The notes below the pieces were generated by a model that was not told the DNA's origin, searched no databases, and saw nothing but the letters and a program-made list of their open reading frames with translations. A program made the translations under genes and the position numbers. A stretch of 25,960 nucleotides of DNA from an uncultured Pseudodesulfovibrio sp. (lineage in GTDB: Bacteria > Desulfobacterota > Desulfovibrionia > Desulfovibrionales > Desulfovibrionaceae), in assembly GCA_947259235.1 (NCBI GenBank), contig CAMYLL010000002.1, positions 1-25,960 of the forward strand, given 5' to 3'. Below are positions 14,620 through 25,960 of the stretch, piece after piece. Position 1 is the first letter of the stretch. Each line of letters starts with the position of its first letter.

Positions 14620-15528
14620 TTACTCGCCCAGGCCCATGGCGCGCAGGAAGCCCGGGTCCTCGGTCCAGCCGCTGCGCACCTTGACCCACAGCTCCAGGTG
14701 GACCTTGCAGTCCAGCAGCTCGGCGATCTCAAGACGCGCCTCGGAGCCGATCTTCTTCAGGTTGGCGCCCTGCTTGCCTATGATCATGCCCTTGTGGTTC
14801 TTCTGTGACGTGTAGATCACCGCGTTGATCACGGTCATCCCCTCGCGGGTTTCCTCGTCCCATCCTTCGATCTCCACCGCAGTGGTATAGGGCAGCTCCT
14901 GGCGCAGCTGATAGAAGAGCTTCTCGCGGATGATCTCCGCCGCCATGAACCGGACCGGGGCCGTGGATATCTGGTCGTCGGGGAACATGGCCGGGCCTTC
15001 GGGGATGAAGTCCAGCACGCGCCTGAGCAGCACGTCGGTCCCCTGGCCCCTGAGGGCGGAGACAGGGATGAACTCGGCCTCGGGCCACAGCTCGCCCAGG
15101 CGGGCCATGACGGGAAGCATGGCGCCCTTTTCCTTGACCCGGTCGATCTTGTTCACGGCCACCAGCACGGGCCTGCCCGTTTCGGCCACCGGCTTGACCA
15201 GGGGGCGGATCTCCTTTTCCAGCAGGTGCGGCTTGGCCGAGTAGAGGGCCGCGTCGAGCAGGACCACCACCACGTCGGCCCCGGCCAGTGCGCTCCAGGC
15301 GGACTCCAGCAGAAAGCGGTTCATCTTGCCGCGCAGCTGATGAATGCCCGGCGTATCCAGGAACACCACCTGGGCTTCCTCGGTGGACAGGATGCCGCTG
15401 ATGCGGTTGCGCGTGGTCTGGGGCCGCGGCGACACGATGGCCACCTTCTGTCCCAGATACTGGTTCATGATGGTGCTCTTGCCCGCGTTGGGGGGGCCGA
15501 TGAGGGCCACCGTTCCGAATTTATGCAT
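14620..15528 (-). CDS. era: GTPase Era
   Basis: A 302-residue ribosome-assembly GTPase that binds the 3' end of 16S rRNA. The G-domain motifs are all present: GPPNAGKS (11-18), PQTTR (G2), DTPG (G3), NKID (G4) and VSAL (G5). A C-terminal KH domain carries [13 protein letters not shown]. Length and order are typical. ATG 15528 has AGAGG about 9 nt upstream. It is convergent with the CsoR-like gene, with only 48 nt between them, and divergent from the histidine kinase. Confidence 0.96.
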   Translation of the reverse strand: MHKFGTVALIGPPNAGKSTIMNQYLGQKVAIVSPRPQTTRNRISGILSTEEAQVVFLDTPGIHQLRGKMNRFLLESAWSALAGADVVVVLLDAALYSAKPHLLEKEIRPLVKPVAETGRPVLVAVNKIDRVKEKGAMLPVMARLGELWPEAEFIPVSALRGQGTDVLLRRVLDFIPEGPAMFPDDQISTAPVRFMAAEIIREKLFYQLRQELPYTTAVEIEGWDEETREGMTVINAVIYTSQKNHKGMIIGKQGANLKKIGSEARLEIAELLDCKVHLELWVKVRSGWTEDPGFLRAMGLGE

Positions 15529-15758
15529 GTGATTGCCTCTGCTCTTGGGCCGGGCCCGTTGCTGTGGCGGCCCGTACGGCCGTGCGCCATGGCCTATCGG
15601 CCTTTGCTGAAAAAAACAACACCAAATAATTGACCGACGATGTCGATTGTGTTCCAGCTAAACTAGCAATAAGTCCCGGCTGGGGCAATGGGCGGCATGT
15701 GCGCGGCCCAATATGGCCTCAGCGCGCCGCAACCACGTCTTTCTGACCCGGAGATGCG

Positions 15759-19322
<3,564 letters not shown>

Positions 19323-19327
19323 TATCC

Positions 19328-19352
19328 CCGCCATGGAACGGCGGTCCTCTTT
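19328..19352 (+). terminator. Possible weak terminator after the histidine kinase
   Basis: CCGCC (19328-19332) and GGCGG (19340-19344) pair around a 7-nt loop, followed by TCCTCTTT. The stem is short and the tail poor in T, so this is tentative. Confidence 0.3.
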
Positions 19353-19438
19353 ATGTCGTTCCACCTTGTCTTGATCCGGGCGATGGAATATGCTGAAGTC
19401 AATACATCTAACATTTATAAGCACGACAAATACCACCT

Positions 19439-22042
19439 ATGCCTAATACGCCAGAAATTCTCGACACTCCCGCTTCCCCTCCAGCTCCTGCTGAAGAGTC
19501 CGGCCCCGTTGCTGGCTCCGGCCCTGACGGACAGGAACAGCCGCAGCCCGCGTCTGCCGCGCCGCAAGCGCCAGACCCCGCGCCCGCCGAATCCGGCGGT
19601 GAGGAACTTTTCGGCGGGGGGTCGGTCTTCGAGCCGGGCGGCGGCGTTTTCTCGCCATCGGGCATGGAATCCCCCTGGGCACAGCTCTTCGGGCAGGGGC
19701 TGCCGGAGGACGGCGACCTCGCAGGCTCCTTCATGGACGGCGCAGGCGAGATGCCGGGGCCTCTCTTTGGCGGGACGGCTCCCGGCTTTTTCTCCGGCTG
19801 GACAGGGGGGGGCGCTCCCGGATCGCTCCCGGACATCCAGCCGCAGTTCGGCGACCCGGGCCGCAATGACCCTCCCGGTCCCCATCCGGCGGCCAACCAT
19901 GACCCTGACGACGAGCCCGGCAGGCAAAACAGCGGACCCGCCGCGCCCCACGATCCGCTCTTTTACAAACAATGGTACATCACCAACACCCAGGGCGGCG
20001 TGGACCTCAACGTGCTCACCGCCTGGGACGACTACACGGGCGAGGGCATCAAGGTCGCCATCTGCGACAACGGCGTGGACTACAACCACCCGGACCTCTC
20101 CCCCAACTATCTCCGGGGCCAAGGCTACAACGAAACCCTGGGCGTCAACGACGGCTACCCTGATCCGAACATGAACCACGGAACCGCCGTGGCCGGGTTC
20201 GTGGCCGCGGCCAAGAACGGCTACGGCATCCAGGGCATCGCCTACGACGCGACCATGGCCTCCTTTGTGGACGGTGATGCGGACGGCGCGCTGGAGGCTG
20301 TCCTGCTGCGCCAGACCACCTTCGACATCTCGCAAAACAGCTGGACCCTTTCCCCCTTTGCCGATGCGACCACCATCACCGGCGCCGTGGAGACCCTGGC
20401 CCGCGACGGGCGCGGCGGGCTTGGAACCGTGGCGGTCTTCGCCGGGTCCAACGAGCGTGCAAGCGGGATAATGTCCACTTACTACAACACCAACGACAGC
20501 CCCTTCGCGCTGTCCGTCGGCGCGGTGGACAGCGCGGGAAAATATGCCGACTTCAGCTGCGCCGGGCCCAACCTGCTGGTCACCGCGCCCGGCGAATCGG
20601 TCTTCACCACCGACCGCACGCCCCCGGCCGGGGACGATCCGAACTCCTATTTCCAGACCGGCGACGGCACGTCCTATTCGTCGCCCATGGTCAGCGGCGT
20701 CATCGCCCTCATGCTCGAAGCGAACCCGAACCTGGGCTACCGCGACGTGCAGACCATCCTCGCCTCCACCGCAGTGCGCGTCTCGACCATGACTTCCGAC
20801 CCCGCCGGGCCGTGGGACTGGCAGATCAACAGCGCCTCCAACTGGAACGGCGGCGGCATGCACGCCAGCCACGACTACGGCTACGGCCTGACGGACGCCA
20901 CCGCTGCCGTGCGTCTGGCCGAGTCATGGGACACCGGCCAGCACACCCATGCCAACCTCGACACCCAAACGGTCTCCACCATCCAGAACCTGACCATCCC
21001 CGACAACACCGGCGCGAGCCTCGACACCACCGTCTCCGTGGCCACGGACATCGTCGTGCAGCAGGCCGTGGTCTCCATCGAGATCGTCCATGCCCGGTTC
21101 GACGACCTGGAGATATCCCTGACCTCGCCCACCGGAACCTACAGCGTGCTCATGTATCATCCCAACCTGACAGGCCTTGCCCAGGAGATGGACATCACCC
21201 TGGCGGAATACCAGGCCGGGGCCACCCACACCTTCGGCGTGACGAACACATGGTCCTTCATGACCTCCATGTCCTTTGGCGAGAACGGCCAGGGCGACTG
21301 GCTGCTCTCCATTTCGGACACGGTCAGCGGCGACGAGGGCCAGCTCTCGTCATGGACGCTGACCCTCTACGGTGACGATGTCAGCAACGACGACCTCTAC
21401 GTGTTCACCAACGAATATGCCGAGATGGCGGCGGCGGACCCCGCCCGGGCGACCATCGACGACGCCGCGGGAACCGACACCATCAACGCCTCGGCCGTGA
21501 CCTCGGACTGCGTGGTCGACCTGACCCCGGGCGCAACCGGCACGGTGGACGGCGCCGCACTGACCATCGGTGCGGGGACCATCATCGAAAACGTCCATAC
21601 CGGGGACGGCAACGACACCGTCATCGGCAACGACGCGGCCAACAACCTCTTCGGCTGGCGGGGCGTCGATTCCCTCTCGGGCGGCATCGGCAACGACCTG
21701 CTCTCCGGCGGCGAGGGCAGCGACACCCTCACCGGCGGCGCGGGCAGCGACATCTTCTACTACGGCTCGGCCGACGAGGGCGGCGATCTGGTCACGGACT
21801 TCAACCAGGCGGACGACGACTTTCACTTCGGCTACGATTCCTTTGGCCAGTCCGCCACGGGCGCGCTCGCCGCAAACCATTTCTTCGCCTCTGCGAACTC
21901 CGTGAACGTCACCGACGCCTGTTTCTATTTCGAATCCGACACCCTCTGGTACGACGCCGACGGCACGGGAACGGAAGCCGCCACCGCCATAGCCCAGGTG
22001 ACGGGGGACGCCGTGCAGGCCAACGACGTCGTTTTCGTCTAG
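19439..22042 (+). CDS. Secreted subtilisin-like protease (S8) with P/convertase domain and RTX repeats
   Basis: An 867-residue extracellular protease. Residues 1-~170 are a low-complexity Pro/Gly/Ala/Glu-rich leader without signal peptide. The S8 domain (~175-490) has the triad D210 (ICDNGVDYNHPD), H247 (MNHGTAVAG) and S412 (GTSYSSPM), plus the SQNSW segment that may supply the oxyanion Asn. A proprotein-convertase P-like domain (~510-645) follows, as in kexins. Next come RTX nonapeptides (GGIGNDLLS, GGEGSDTLT, GGAGSDIFY; from ~748), then a C-terminal segment. RTX repeats bind calcium and mark type I secretion substrates, fitting the lack of a signal peptide. No type I exporter lies in the window. 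No clear Shine-Dalgarno precedes ATG 19439, so the start is less certain, but most of the leader is in frame and open. Confidence 0.9.
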   Translation: MPNTPEILDTPASPPAPAEESGPVAGSGPDGQEQPQPASAAPQAPDPAPAESGGEELFGGGSVFEPGGGVFSPSGMESPWAQLFGQGLPEDGDLAGSFMDGAGEMPGPLFGGTAPGFFSGWTGGGAPGSLPDIQPQFGDPGRNDPPGPHPAANHDPDDEPGRQNSGPAAPHDPLFYKQWYITNTQGGVDLNVLTAWDDYTGEGIKVAICDNGVDYNHPDLSPNYLRGQGYNETLGVNDGYPDPNMNHGTAVAGFVAAAKNGYGIQGIAYDATMASFVDGDADGALEAVLLRQTTFDISQNSWTLSPFADATTITGAVETLARDGRGGLGTVAVFAGSNERASGIMSTYYNTNDSPFALSVGAVDSAGKYADFSCAGPNLLVTAPGESVFTTDRTPPAGDDPNSYFQTGDGTSYSSPMVSGVIALMLEANPNLGYRDVQTILASTAVRVSTMTSDPAGPWDWQINSASNWNGGGMHASHDYGYGLTDATAAVRLAESWDTGQHTHANLDTQTVSTIQNLTIPDNTGASLDTTVSVATDIVVQQAVVSIEIVHARFDDLEISLTSPTGTYSVLMYHPNLTGLAQEMDITLAEYQAGATHTFGVTNTWSFMTSMSFGENGQGDWLLSISDTVSGDEGQLSSWTLTLYGDDVSNDDLYVFTNEYAEMAAADPARATIDDAAGTDTINASAVTSDCVVDLTPGATGTVDGAALTIGAGTIIENVHTGDGNDTVIGNDAANNLFGWRGVDSLSGGIGNDLLSGGEGSDTLTGGAGSDIFYYGSADEGGDLVTDFNQADDDFHFGYDSFGQSATGALAANHFFASANSVNVTDACFYFESDTLWYDADGTGTEAATAIAQVTGDAVQANDVVFV

Positions 22043-22083
22043 CCACCGCACTCGCCCGCGCCCCCAGCGCCCCCGGCGACCCC

Positions 22084-22113
22084 TTGTGACCTGTGCGTCG
22101 ACCGTGGTAGAAT
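22084..22113 (+). promoter_or_regulatory. Candidate promoter of the small unknown gene
   Basis: TTGTGA (22084-22089) and TAGAAT (22108-22113) with an 18-bp spacer form a reasonable sigma70-like promoter 30 nt upstream of the small gene at 22144, suggesting that it is transcribed on its own. Confidence 0.45.
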
Positions 22114-22143
22114 CGGCGACACCCCATCCCCATGGAGACCTGC

Positions 22144-22437
22144 ATGCCGACAGATACCGCCCTGGAAATCCTCGCCGCCTACAAGCAGAAGCACAGGCTC
22201 AACCCCGCCGCCGACAGGGCCACCATTTTCAAGTATGTCCTGTGGGACCGGTTCAAGGGACGCATGATCCTGGACAGCGACATCGAGCGGATGGTGGCGC
22301 AATCAACCACCCTTGGGGATCTCGCCCTCCATGTCCTGGCCCGGGAAAAACCGGCCATGACCGACGGCAGGCTTGAGCAGACCGCCCGTGAGGCTATCAA
22401 GAAGTACTTCGTGCTGAATTGCCCGGACGAGGCGTAA
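22144..22437 (+). CDS. Small protein of unknown function
   Basis: A 97-residue predicted soluble protein that I do not recognise. It has no signal peptide or transmembrane segment and looks mainly helical, with charged stretches (AAYKQKHRLNP, LWDRFKGRMILDSDIERMV) and a C-terminal segment LEQTAREAIKKYF. Its single Cys is near the C-terminus. ATG 22144 is preferred because GGAG lies 6 nt upstream; ATG 22132 would place that GGAG inside the gene. It has a candidate promoter of its own and is convergent with the radical SAM gene, 11 nt away. Confidence 0.65.
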   Translation: MPTDTALEILAAYKQKHRLNPAADRATIFKYVLWDRFKGRMILDSDIERMVAQSTTLGDLALHVLAREKPAMTDGRLEQTAREAIKKYFVLNCPDEA

Positions 22438-22448
22438 GTCCGGGGAGA

Positions 22449-23486
22449 TCAGACCAGCACAAACTCGCGGGCGTCCACGTAGCGGACGGATTGGCCGGAC
22501 AGGCCGATGGCTTCGTATTCCAGGGCAAGCTCCCGGCCATGGCCGAAAAACTCCCCCTGATAGCGGCGGGGAACATCAAGACGCGACGGCGCGCGGCCCA
22601 GCCGCCTGACCGCGTCCTCCACCACGCGCACCAGGGCCAGCCCCCGCGCCGACTGCCCCAGGGCGGGATGCCACGGTCCGGCCAGGACGTTGGCCTCCAG
22701 CGTATCCTCCGGGGCCAGCCCGAGACGGACCACCCGCACCCCGCGCGACCAGAACACTGCCAGCGCCGAGGCCAGCTCCCGTCTGGCCCGCTCCACGTCC
22801 CACGGCACATACTCGCCGCGCTCCCACAAGGCAGCCAGCCCGGTTCCGCGTACCACGAGGCATGGATAGAGCCGGGCTATCTCCGGGGCCAGCGCCGCGG
22901 CCTGCCGCGCATCCGACTGAAAGAGGCCGGGCCTGTCACCGGGCAGTCCGGGCAGGAGCTGGATGCCCAGAGCCAGCCCCGCATCGGTCACGGCGGCGCA
23001 GCCTCGCCGGGCGGTTTCGCCGTCGTAGCCGCGTCCGGCAGCGGCCAGGGCGCGGTCGTCAAAGGACTGGATGCCAAGCTCCACCATGTCCAGCCCCTGG
23101 TCGCGCAACCCGGCAAGGGCGGACGCGTCCACGCAGTCCGGGCGGGTTGAGCAGCGCACGCGGGTGAGGAGCCCGGCCAGGCGAAAGCGCGCGGCCAGGG
23201 CCAGGAATGTCTCGGGCCAGGGGAACGGCAGTGCGGAGAACGTGCCGCCATAGAAGGCCAGCTCGTAGGGGCCGCGTCCGGCGGCCAGGGCGTCTGTCAG
23301 GTCACGCTCAAGGGAGTGGAGCACGGCGCGCAGGTCCGCCTCGTCGCGGCCGGTCTGCTTGTCCTGCGCGCAGAAGACGCAGCGGAAGGGACACCCTGCA
23401 AAGGGCAGGAACACCGGCCAGACCCGGATGGACGGAACCGGGGGAACCGGCTCTGGGTGCTGGAAAACGATCCGCTCGGCCGCCAC
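22449..23486 (-). CDS. Radical SAM protein (Elp3/HemN-like)
   Basis: A 345-residue radical SAM enzyme. The 4Fe-4S/SAM motif CPFRCVFC (C32, C36, C39) is followed by YGGTFSALP, which resembles the GG(E)TF SAM-binding motif, and by the barrel segments MVELGIQSFDD and GIQLLPGLPGD, the pattern of the Elp3/HemN/YhcC group. No acetyltransferase domain is attached. The reaction is unknown; tRNA or small-molecule modification are possibilities within the group. It starts at GTG 23486, 6 nt after the galE stop with a weak CGGA upstream, so it is probably translated from the galE transcript. Confidence 0.85.
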   Translation of the reverse strand: MAAERIVFQHPEPVPPVPSIRVWPVFLPFAGCPFRCVFCAQDKQTGRDEADLRAVLHSLERDLTDALAAGRGPYELAFYGGTFSALPFPWPETFLALAARFRLAGLLTRVRCSTRPDCVDASALAGLRDQGLDMVELGIQSFDDRALAAAGRGYDGETARRGCAAVTDAGLALGIQLLPGLPGDRPGLFQSDARQAAALAPEIARLYPCLVVRGTGLAALWERGEYVPWDVERARRELASALAVFWSRGVRVVRLGLAPEDTLEANVLAGPWHPALGQSARGLALVRVVEDAVRRLGRAPSRLDVPRRYQGEFFGHGRELALEYEAIGLSGQSVRYVDAREFVLV

Positions 23487-23492
23487 GTTCCG

Positions 23493-24464
23493 CTACCGGG
23501 TCATCCAGCGCCAGGCGTGCTCGATGGTCTCGTGAATGTCCTGATAGCGCGGCTCCCAGCCCAGGGCCTGCCCGGCCAGGGTCCGGTCCGCCACCAGCCG
23601 GGACGGGTCGCCGGGACGGCGCGCGCCGTATTCCGGTTCGATGGGTGCGCCGGTCACCTCGCGCGCGGCCTCGATGATCTCGCGCACGGAGTTGCCCGTG
23701 CCGGTCCCGAGGTTCACGGCCAGGGACGCATTGTCGGCCAGGTAGTCCAGCGCGCGGATGTGCGCGTCGGCCAGGTCGCAGACGTGGATGTAGTCGCGGA
23801 TGCAGGTTCCGTCCGGGGTGTCGTAGTCCGTGCCGAACACGGTGATGGGCTTGTCCGGCTCGCGCGCGGCCCGGAGCACCAGGGGGATAAGATGGGTCTC
23901 CGGGTCGTGGGCCTCGCCAATCTCCCCATCCGGGTCGCCCCCGGCGGCGTTGAAGTAGCGCAGGGCGCAATGGCGCGTGCCGTGGGCCCGGCCGAAGTCC
24001 TCAAGCATGCGCTCAACCATGAACTTGGACCAGCCGTAGGGGTTGACCGGCCACTGGGGGTGCGTCTCGGCCATGGGGATCGCCTTGGGAGCGCCGTATA
24101 CCGCGCAGGTGGAGGAAAAAACGATGGGCGCGACGCCGTGGTCTCGCATGGCTTCGAGCAGGGTCAGGGTTCCGGCCACGTTGTTGCGGTAATACTTGCC
24201 CGGAGCCTCGACGGACTCGCCCACATAGCAATACGCCGCGAAATGGATGACGCCCGCGATGTCATGGCCCGTGAACACGGCGTCCAACGCGGCGCGGTCC
24301 TCTATGTCGCCCGTGATCAGCGGCCCCCATTTGACGGCCCACTCGTGGCCGTAGACGAGGTTGTCGAAGGTCACGGGGGTGTAGCCCCGGGCGGCCAGGG
24401 CCTTGCATGTGTGGCTGCCTATGTATCCGGCCCCGCCCACCACGAGGATGGTTTTCTTGGTCAT
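23493..24464 (-). CDS. galE: UDP-glucose 4-epimerase
   Basis: A 323-residue extended short-chain dehydrogenase converting UDP-glucose and UDP-galactose, supplying precursors for surface polysaccharide. It shows the NAD-binding GGAGYIG (10-16), the catalytic region SSTCAVYG (T119 at the Ser/Thr position) and the Y143-x3-K147 pair in NPYGWSK, with LRYFNAAG downstream. ATG 24464 has TTGGAGAG upstream; an in-frame ATG at 24494 lacks support. It sits between a glycosyltransferase and the radical SAM gene on the same strand. Confidence 0.95.
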   Translation of the reverse strand: MTKKTILVVGGAGYIGSHTCKALAARGYTPVTFDNLVYGHEWAVKWGPLITGDIEDRAALDAVFTGHDIAGVIHFAAYCYVGESVEAPGKYYRNNVAGTLTLLEAMRDHGVAPIVFSSTCAVYGAPKAIPMAETHPQWPVNPYGWSKFMVERMLEDFGRAHGTRHCALRYFNAAGGDPDGEIGEAHDPETHLIPLVLRAAREPDKPITVFGTDYDTPDGTCIRDYIHVCDLADAHIRALDYLADNASLAVNLGTGTGNSVREIIEAAREVTGAPIEPEYGARRPGDPSRLVADRTLAGQALGWEPRYQDIHETIEHAWRWMTR

Positions 24465-24557
24465 GACGTGCTCTCCAAAACCCATGAGTTGCATTGACTG
24501 TGTCTGCCCGCCCCGTGTTTTCTGCCCTTGGCGGGCTCCGGTCGTCTTCTATCCGTC

Positions 24558-25367
24558 CTACTTTTCCAGGTGGCGGCGGGCCATGCGCACCAGCTCGCCG
24601 GACTGCTCGAAGAGCCGTCGCCAGTTGTCGCTGGAGTGATTGTACACCTCACGCTCCGGGCCGTGGTGACGGACATTGGCCAGGGCCTTGGGCACATGGA
24701 CCATGTCCGCCCCGCCCATGGCGAAGCGCAGGAACATGTCGTGATCCTGGGGGTATACGGCAGGATCATAGTAGCCGAAACGGTCATGCAGGGACCGCTT
24801 GTACAGCTTGCACACGCCGCACAGATACCAGTGGCAGAAGGCCGCGTCGAAAGTGTAGTCCGGCAGGGAGAAACGGCGCAGGATGCGGCCCGCATCGTCC
24901 ACCACGTGCATGTCCGCATAGGCCATGTCCGCCCCGCTTTCCTCCAGGGCGGCCGCAAGCTCCGCCACCATGGAGGGCAGGAGCGCGTCGTCCGAGGCGA
25001 TGAAGGTGCAATACTCGCCGGTGCAGGCCCGAAATCCGGTGTTCAACGCCTCGGAAAGCCCCTTGTTCCGCTCGTGGTGGATGACCGTCAGCTCGCGCCC
25101 GTCGGTGCGGTACCGGGCGTGGGTCACGCGCTCCACCGCGCCCGACACCTCGTCGAGATGGGCGGCGTAGGACACGGTTTCAGTACCGATGGCGGCCGCG
25201 AACTCCTCGATGACCCGCGCCGTGCCGTCGGTGGAACCGTCGTTGACCACCACGACCTCAAGGGGCGCGTACTCCTGGAACCAGGCGGCATCGAGGCACA
25301 CGCCGAGGTATTTTTCCTGATTGTAGCAGGGGATGACGACGGAGACTTTCTTCATTGGCTTGTCCAT
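24558..25367 (-). CDS. Family 2 glycosyltransferase
   Basis: A 269-residue GT-A fold enzyme that transfers a sugar from a nucleotide-sugar, probably to a cell-surface glycan. VSVVIPCYNQ (8-17), VVNDGSTDGT (40-49) and the metal-binding SDD (125-127) are classic GT2 motifs. An insertion of about 30 residues (~60-90) after the first nucleotide-binding strand is less typical. There is no transmembrane segment. ATG 25367 has AGG about 8 nt upstream; the ATG at 25355 (MKKVSVV) is an alternative. The acceptor is unknown. Confidence 0.9.
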   Translation of the reverse strand: MDKPMKKVSVVIPCYNQEKYLGVCLDAAWFQEYAPLEVVVVNDGSTDGTARVIEEFAAAIGTETVSYAAHLDEVSGAVERVTHARYRTDGRELTVIHHERNKGLSEALNTGFRACTGEYCTFIASDDALLPSMVAELAAALEESGADMAYADMHVVDDAGRILRRFSLPDYTFDAAFCHWYLCGVCKLYKRSLHDRFGYYDPAVYPQDHDMFLRFAMGGADMVHVPKALANVRHHGPEREVYNHSSDNWRRLFEQSGELVRMARRHLEK

Positions 25368-25418
25368 GTGGTTACCTGTTCTGGTTTCGCCGGAGCGTCG
25401 CGCCGGAGGCCGGTATGG

Positions 25419-25960
25419 TCATGCGGGCTGAACGCTCGTTTCTGCCGGAGGGAGAGCTGCGAGGCCCAGAGCGTCCAGGCTCAGGACGTCGACCACGGCC
25501 GTGCCGTCGGGAAAGGGATGACCGCCCCGACCGCTCACGCCCAGAAAGGGCACGCCGCACTCGCGGGCCGCCCGGCAGTCCGTCATGGCGTCGCCCACGA
25601 ACACGCAGCGCGACGGCGTCAGGCCGTGACGGGCCGCCACGTCGCGCACGATCTCGACCTTGGTCCGGGGCGAGCCGTGGACTTCGGCAAAGACCCCCTC
25701 GCCCAGACGGGTCAGCACGGTTTGGTCCAGCTCGGCCTGGGGCGTACCGGAAGCCACGAAGGCCGGGATGCCCCGCGCGGCCAGCCCGGCCAGGGTCTCG
25801 CGCGCGCCCGCAATGAACGGCGCGGCCATGACCTTTGCCAGGCTCAGCGCGTTGAAGGCGTCGCACAGCTCGGCCATGAGCGCGTCGGTCATGGCGATGC
25901 CGAGCAGGTTTTCGTGAAAATGCCGGAACTTCTCGAAGCGCGACACCCCGCCGTTAGCCA
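25419..25960 (-). CDS. HAD-family phosphatase (partial, N-terminus beyond the window)
   Basis: About 180 C-terminal residues of a haloacid-dehalogenase-type hydrolase resembling phosphoglycolate phosphatase/GmhB-like enzymes. Motif II (VASGTP), the motif III Lys (RTKVEIV) and motif IV (FVGDAMTD) are visible. The frame stays open to the right edge, and the residues before the GTG at 25946 (NGGVSRFEKFRHFHENLL) look like continuing protein, so the nucleophile motif DxDxT/V should lie outside the window. It is followed by the GT2 and galE genes on the same strand, suggesting a role in sugar-phosphate or surface-glycan precursor metabolism. Confidence 0.82.
   Translation of the reverse strand, partial: ANGGVSRFEKFRHFHENLLGIAMTDALMAELCDAFNALSLAKVMAAPFIAGARETLAGLAARGIPAFVASGTPQAELDQTVLTRLGEGVFAEVHGSPRTKVEIVRDVAARHGLTPSRCVFVGDAMTDCRAARECGVPFLGVSGRGGHPFPDGTAVVDVLSLDALGLAALPPAETSVQPA

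Overview
The window is a GC-rich stretch (GC-rich third codon positions, long antisense shadow frames) of a Gram-negative anaerobe. A periplasmic molybdopterin oxidoreductase of the polysulfide/thiosulfate reductase type, a small periplasmic c-type cytochrome, several rhodaneses, an MsbA-type lipid exporter and an apparent selenocysteine codon together suggest a sulfate-reducing Desulfovibrionales member (Desulfovibrio/Pseudodesulfovibrio-like). This assignment is inferred from gene content, not from a marker gene.

Layout. (a) 1-5056: the start of a leftward gene that may be cheD, a leftward MsbA-type ABC exporter, a rightward metallophosphoesterase, a 324-base AT-richer spacer, then a secreted AMIN/Amidase_3 cell-wall amidase closed by a strong terminator. 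(b) 5116-6831: metF behind a promoter that overlaps a 42-bp near-palindrome (candidate SahR-type operator), then a second metallophosphoesterase. (c) 6834-14571: the accessory centre of the window. A strong sigma70-like promoter with a palindrome filling its spacer leads into cytochrome c, a Tat-exported molybdopterin catalytic subunit, a 4Fe-4S subunit, a cytochrome b subunit, a triple rhodanese and a rhodanese-redoxin fusion. A TorD-type chaperone (leftward) and a CsoR/CstR-family repressor (rightward) follow. (d) 14620-19322: era (leftward) and a large hybrid histidine kinase. (e) 19439-22437: an RTX-type subtilisin-like protease and a small unknown gene. (f) 22449-25960: a leftward cluster of HAD phosphatase (partial), GT2 glycosyltransferase, galE and a radical SAM protein.

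The most interesting point is the rhodanese-redoxin fusion at 12506-13513. Its reading frame is interrupted by one in-frame TGA at 12869-12871, then continues in the same frame with conserved rhodanese and redoxin sequence to 13513. The TGA falls exactly where the two upstream rhodanese domains of the same operon carry the second Cys of a C-x4-C loop, and a GC-rich hairpin begins directly after it. This is best read as a selenocysteine codon (C117-x4-U122), giving a secreted selenoprotein that joins a rhodanese to a CxxC redoxin.

Taken together, region (c) looks like a menaquinone-linked periplasmic sulfur-species reductase. Rhodaneses and a Sec-containing redox carrier would handle sulfane sulfur, a dedicated chaperone would mature the Mo subunit, and a two-Cys CsoR-family repressor lacking the copper-ligand His (as in persulfide sensor CstR) would regulate it. 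Three palindromes built around TACC/GGTA or related half-sites near these genes are candidate operators.
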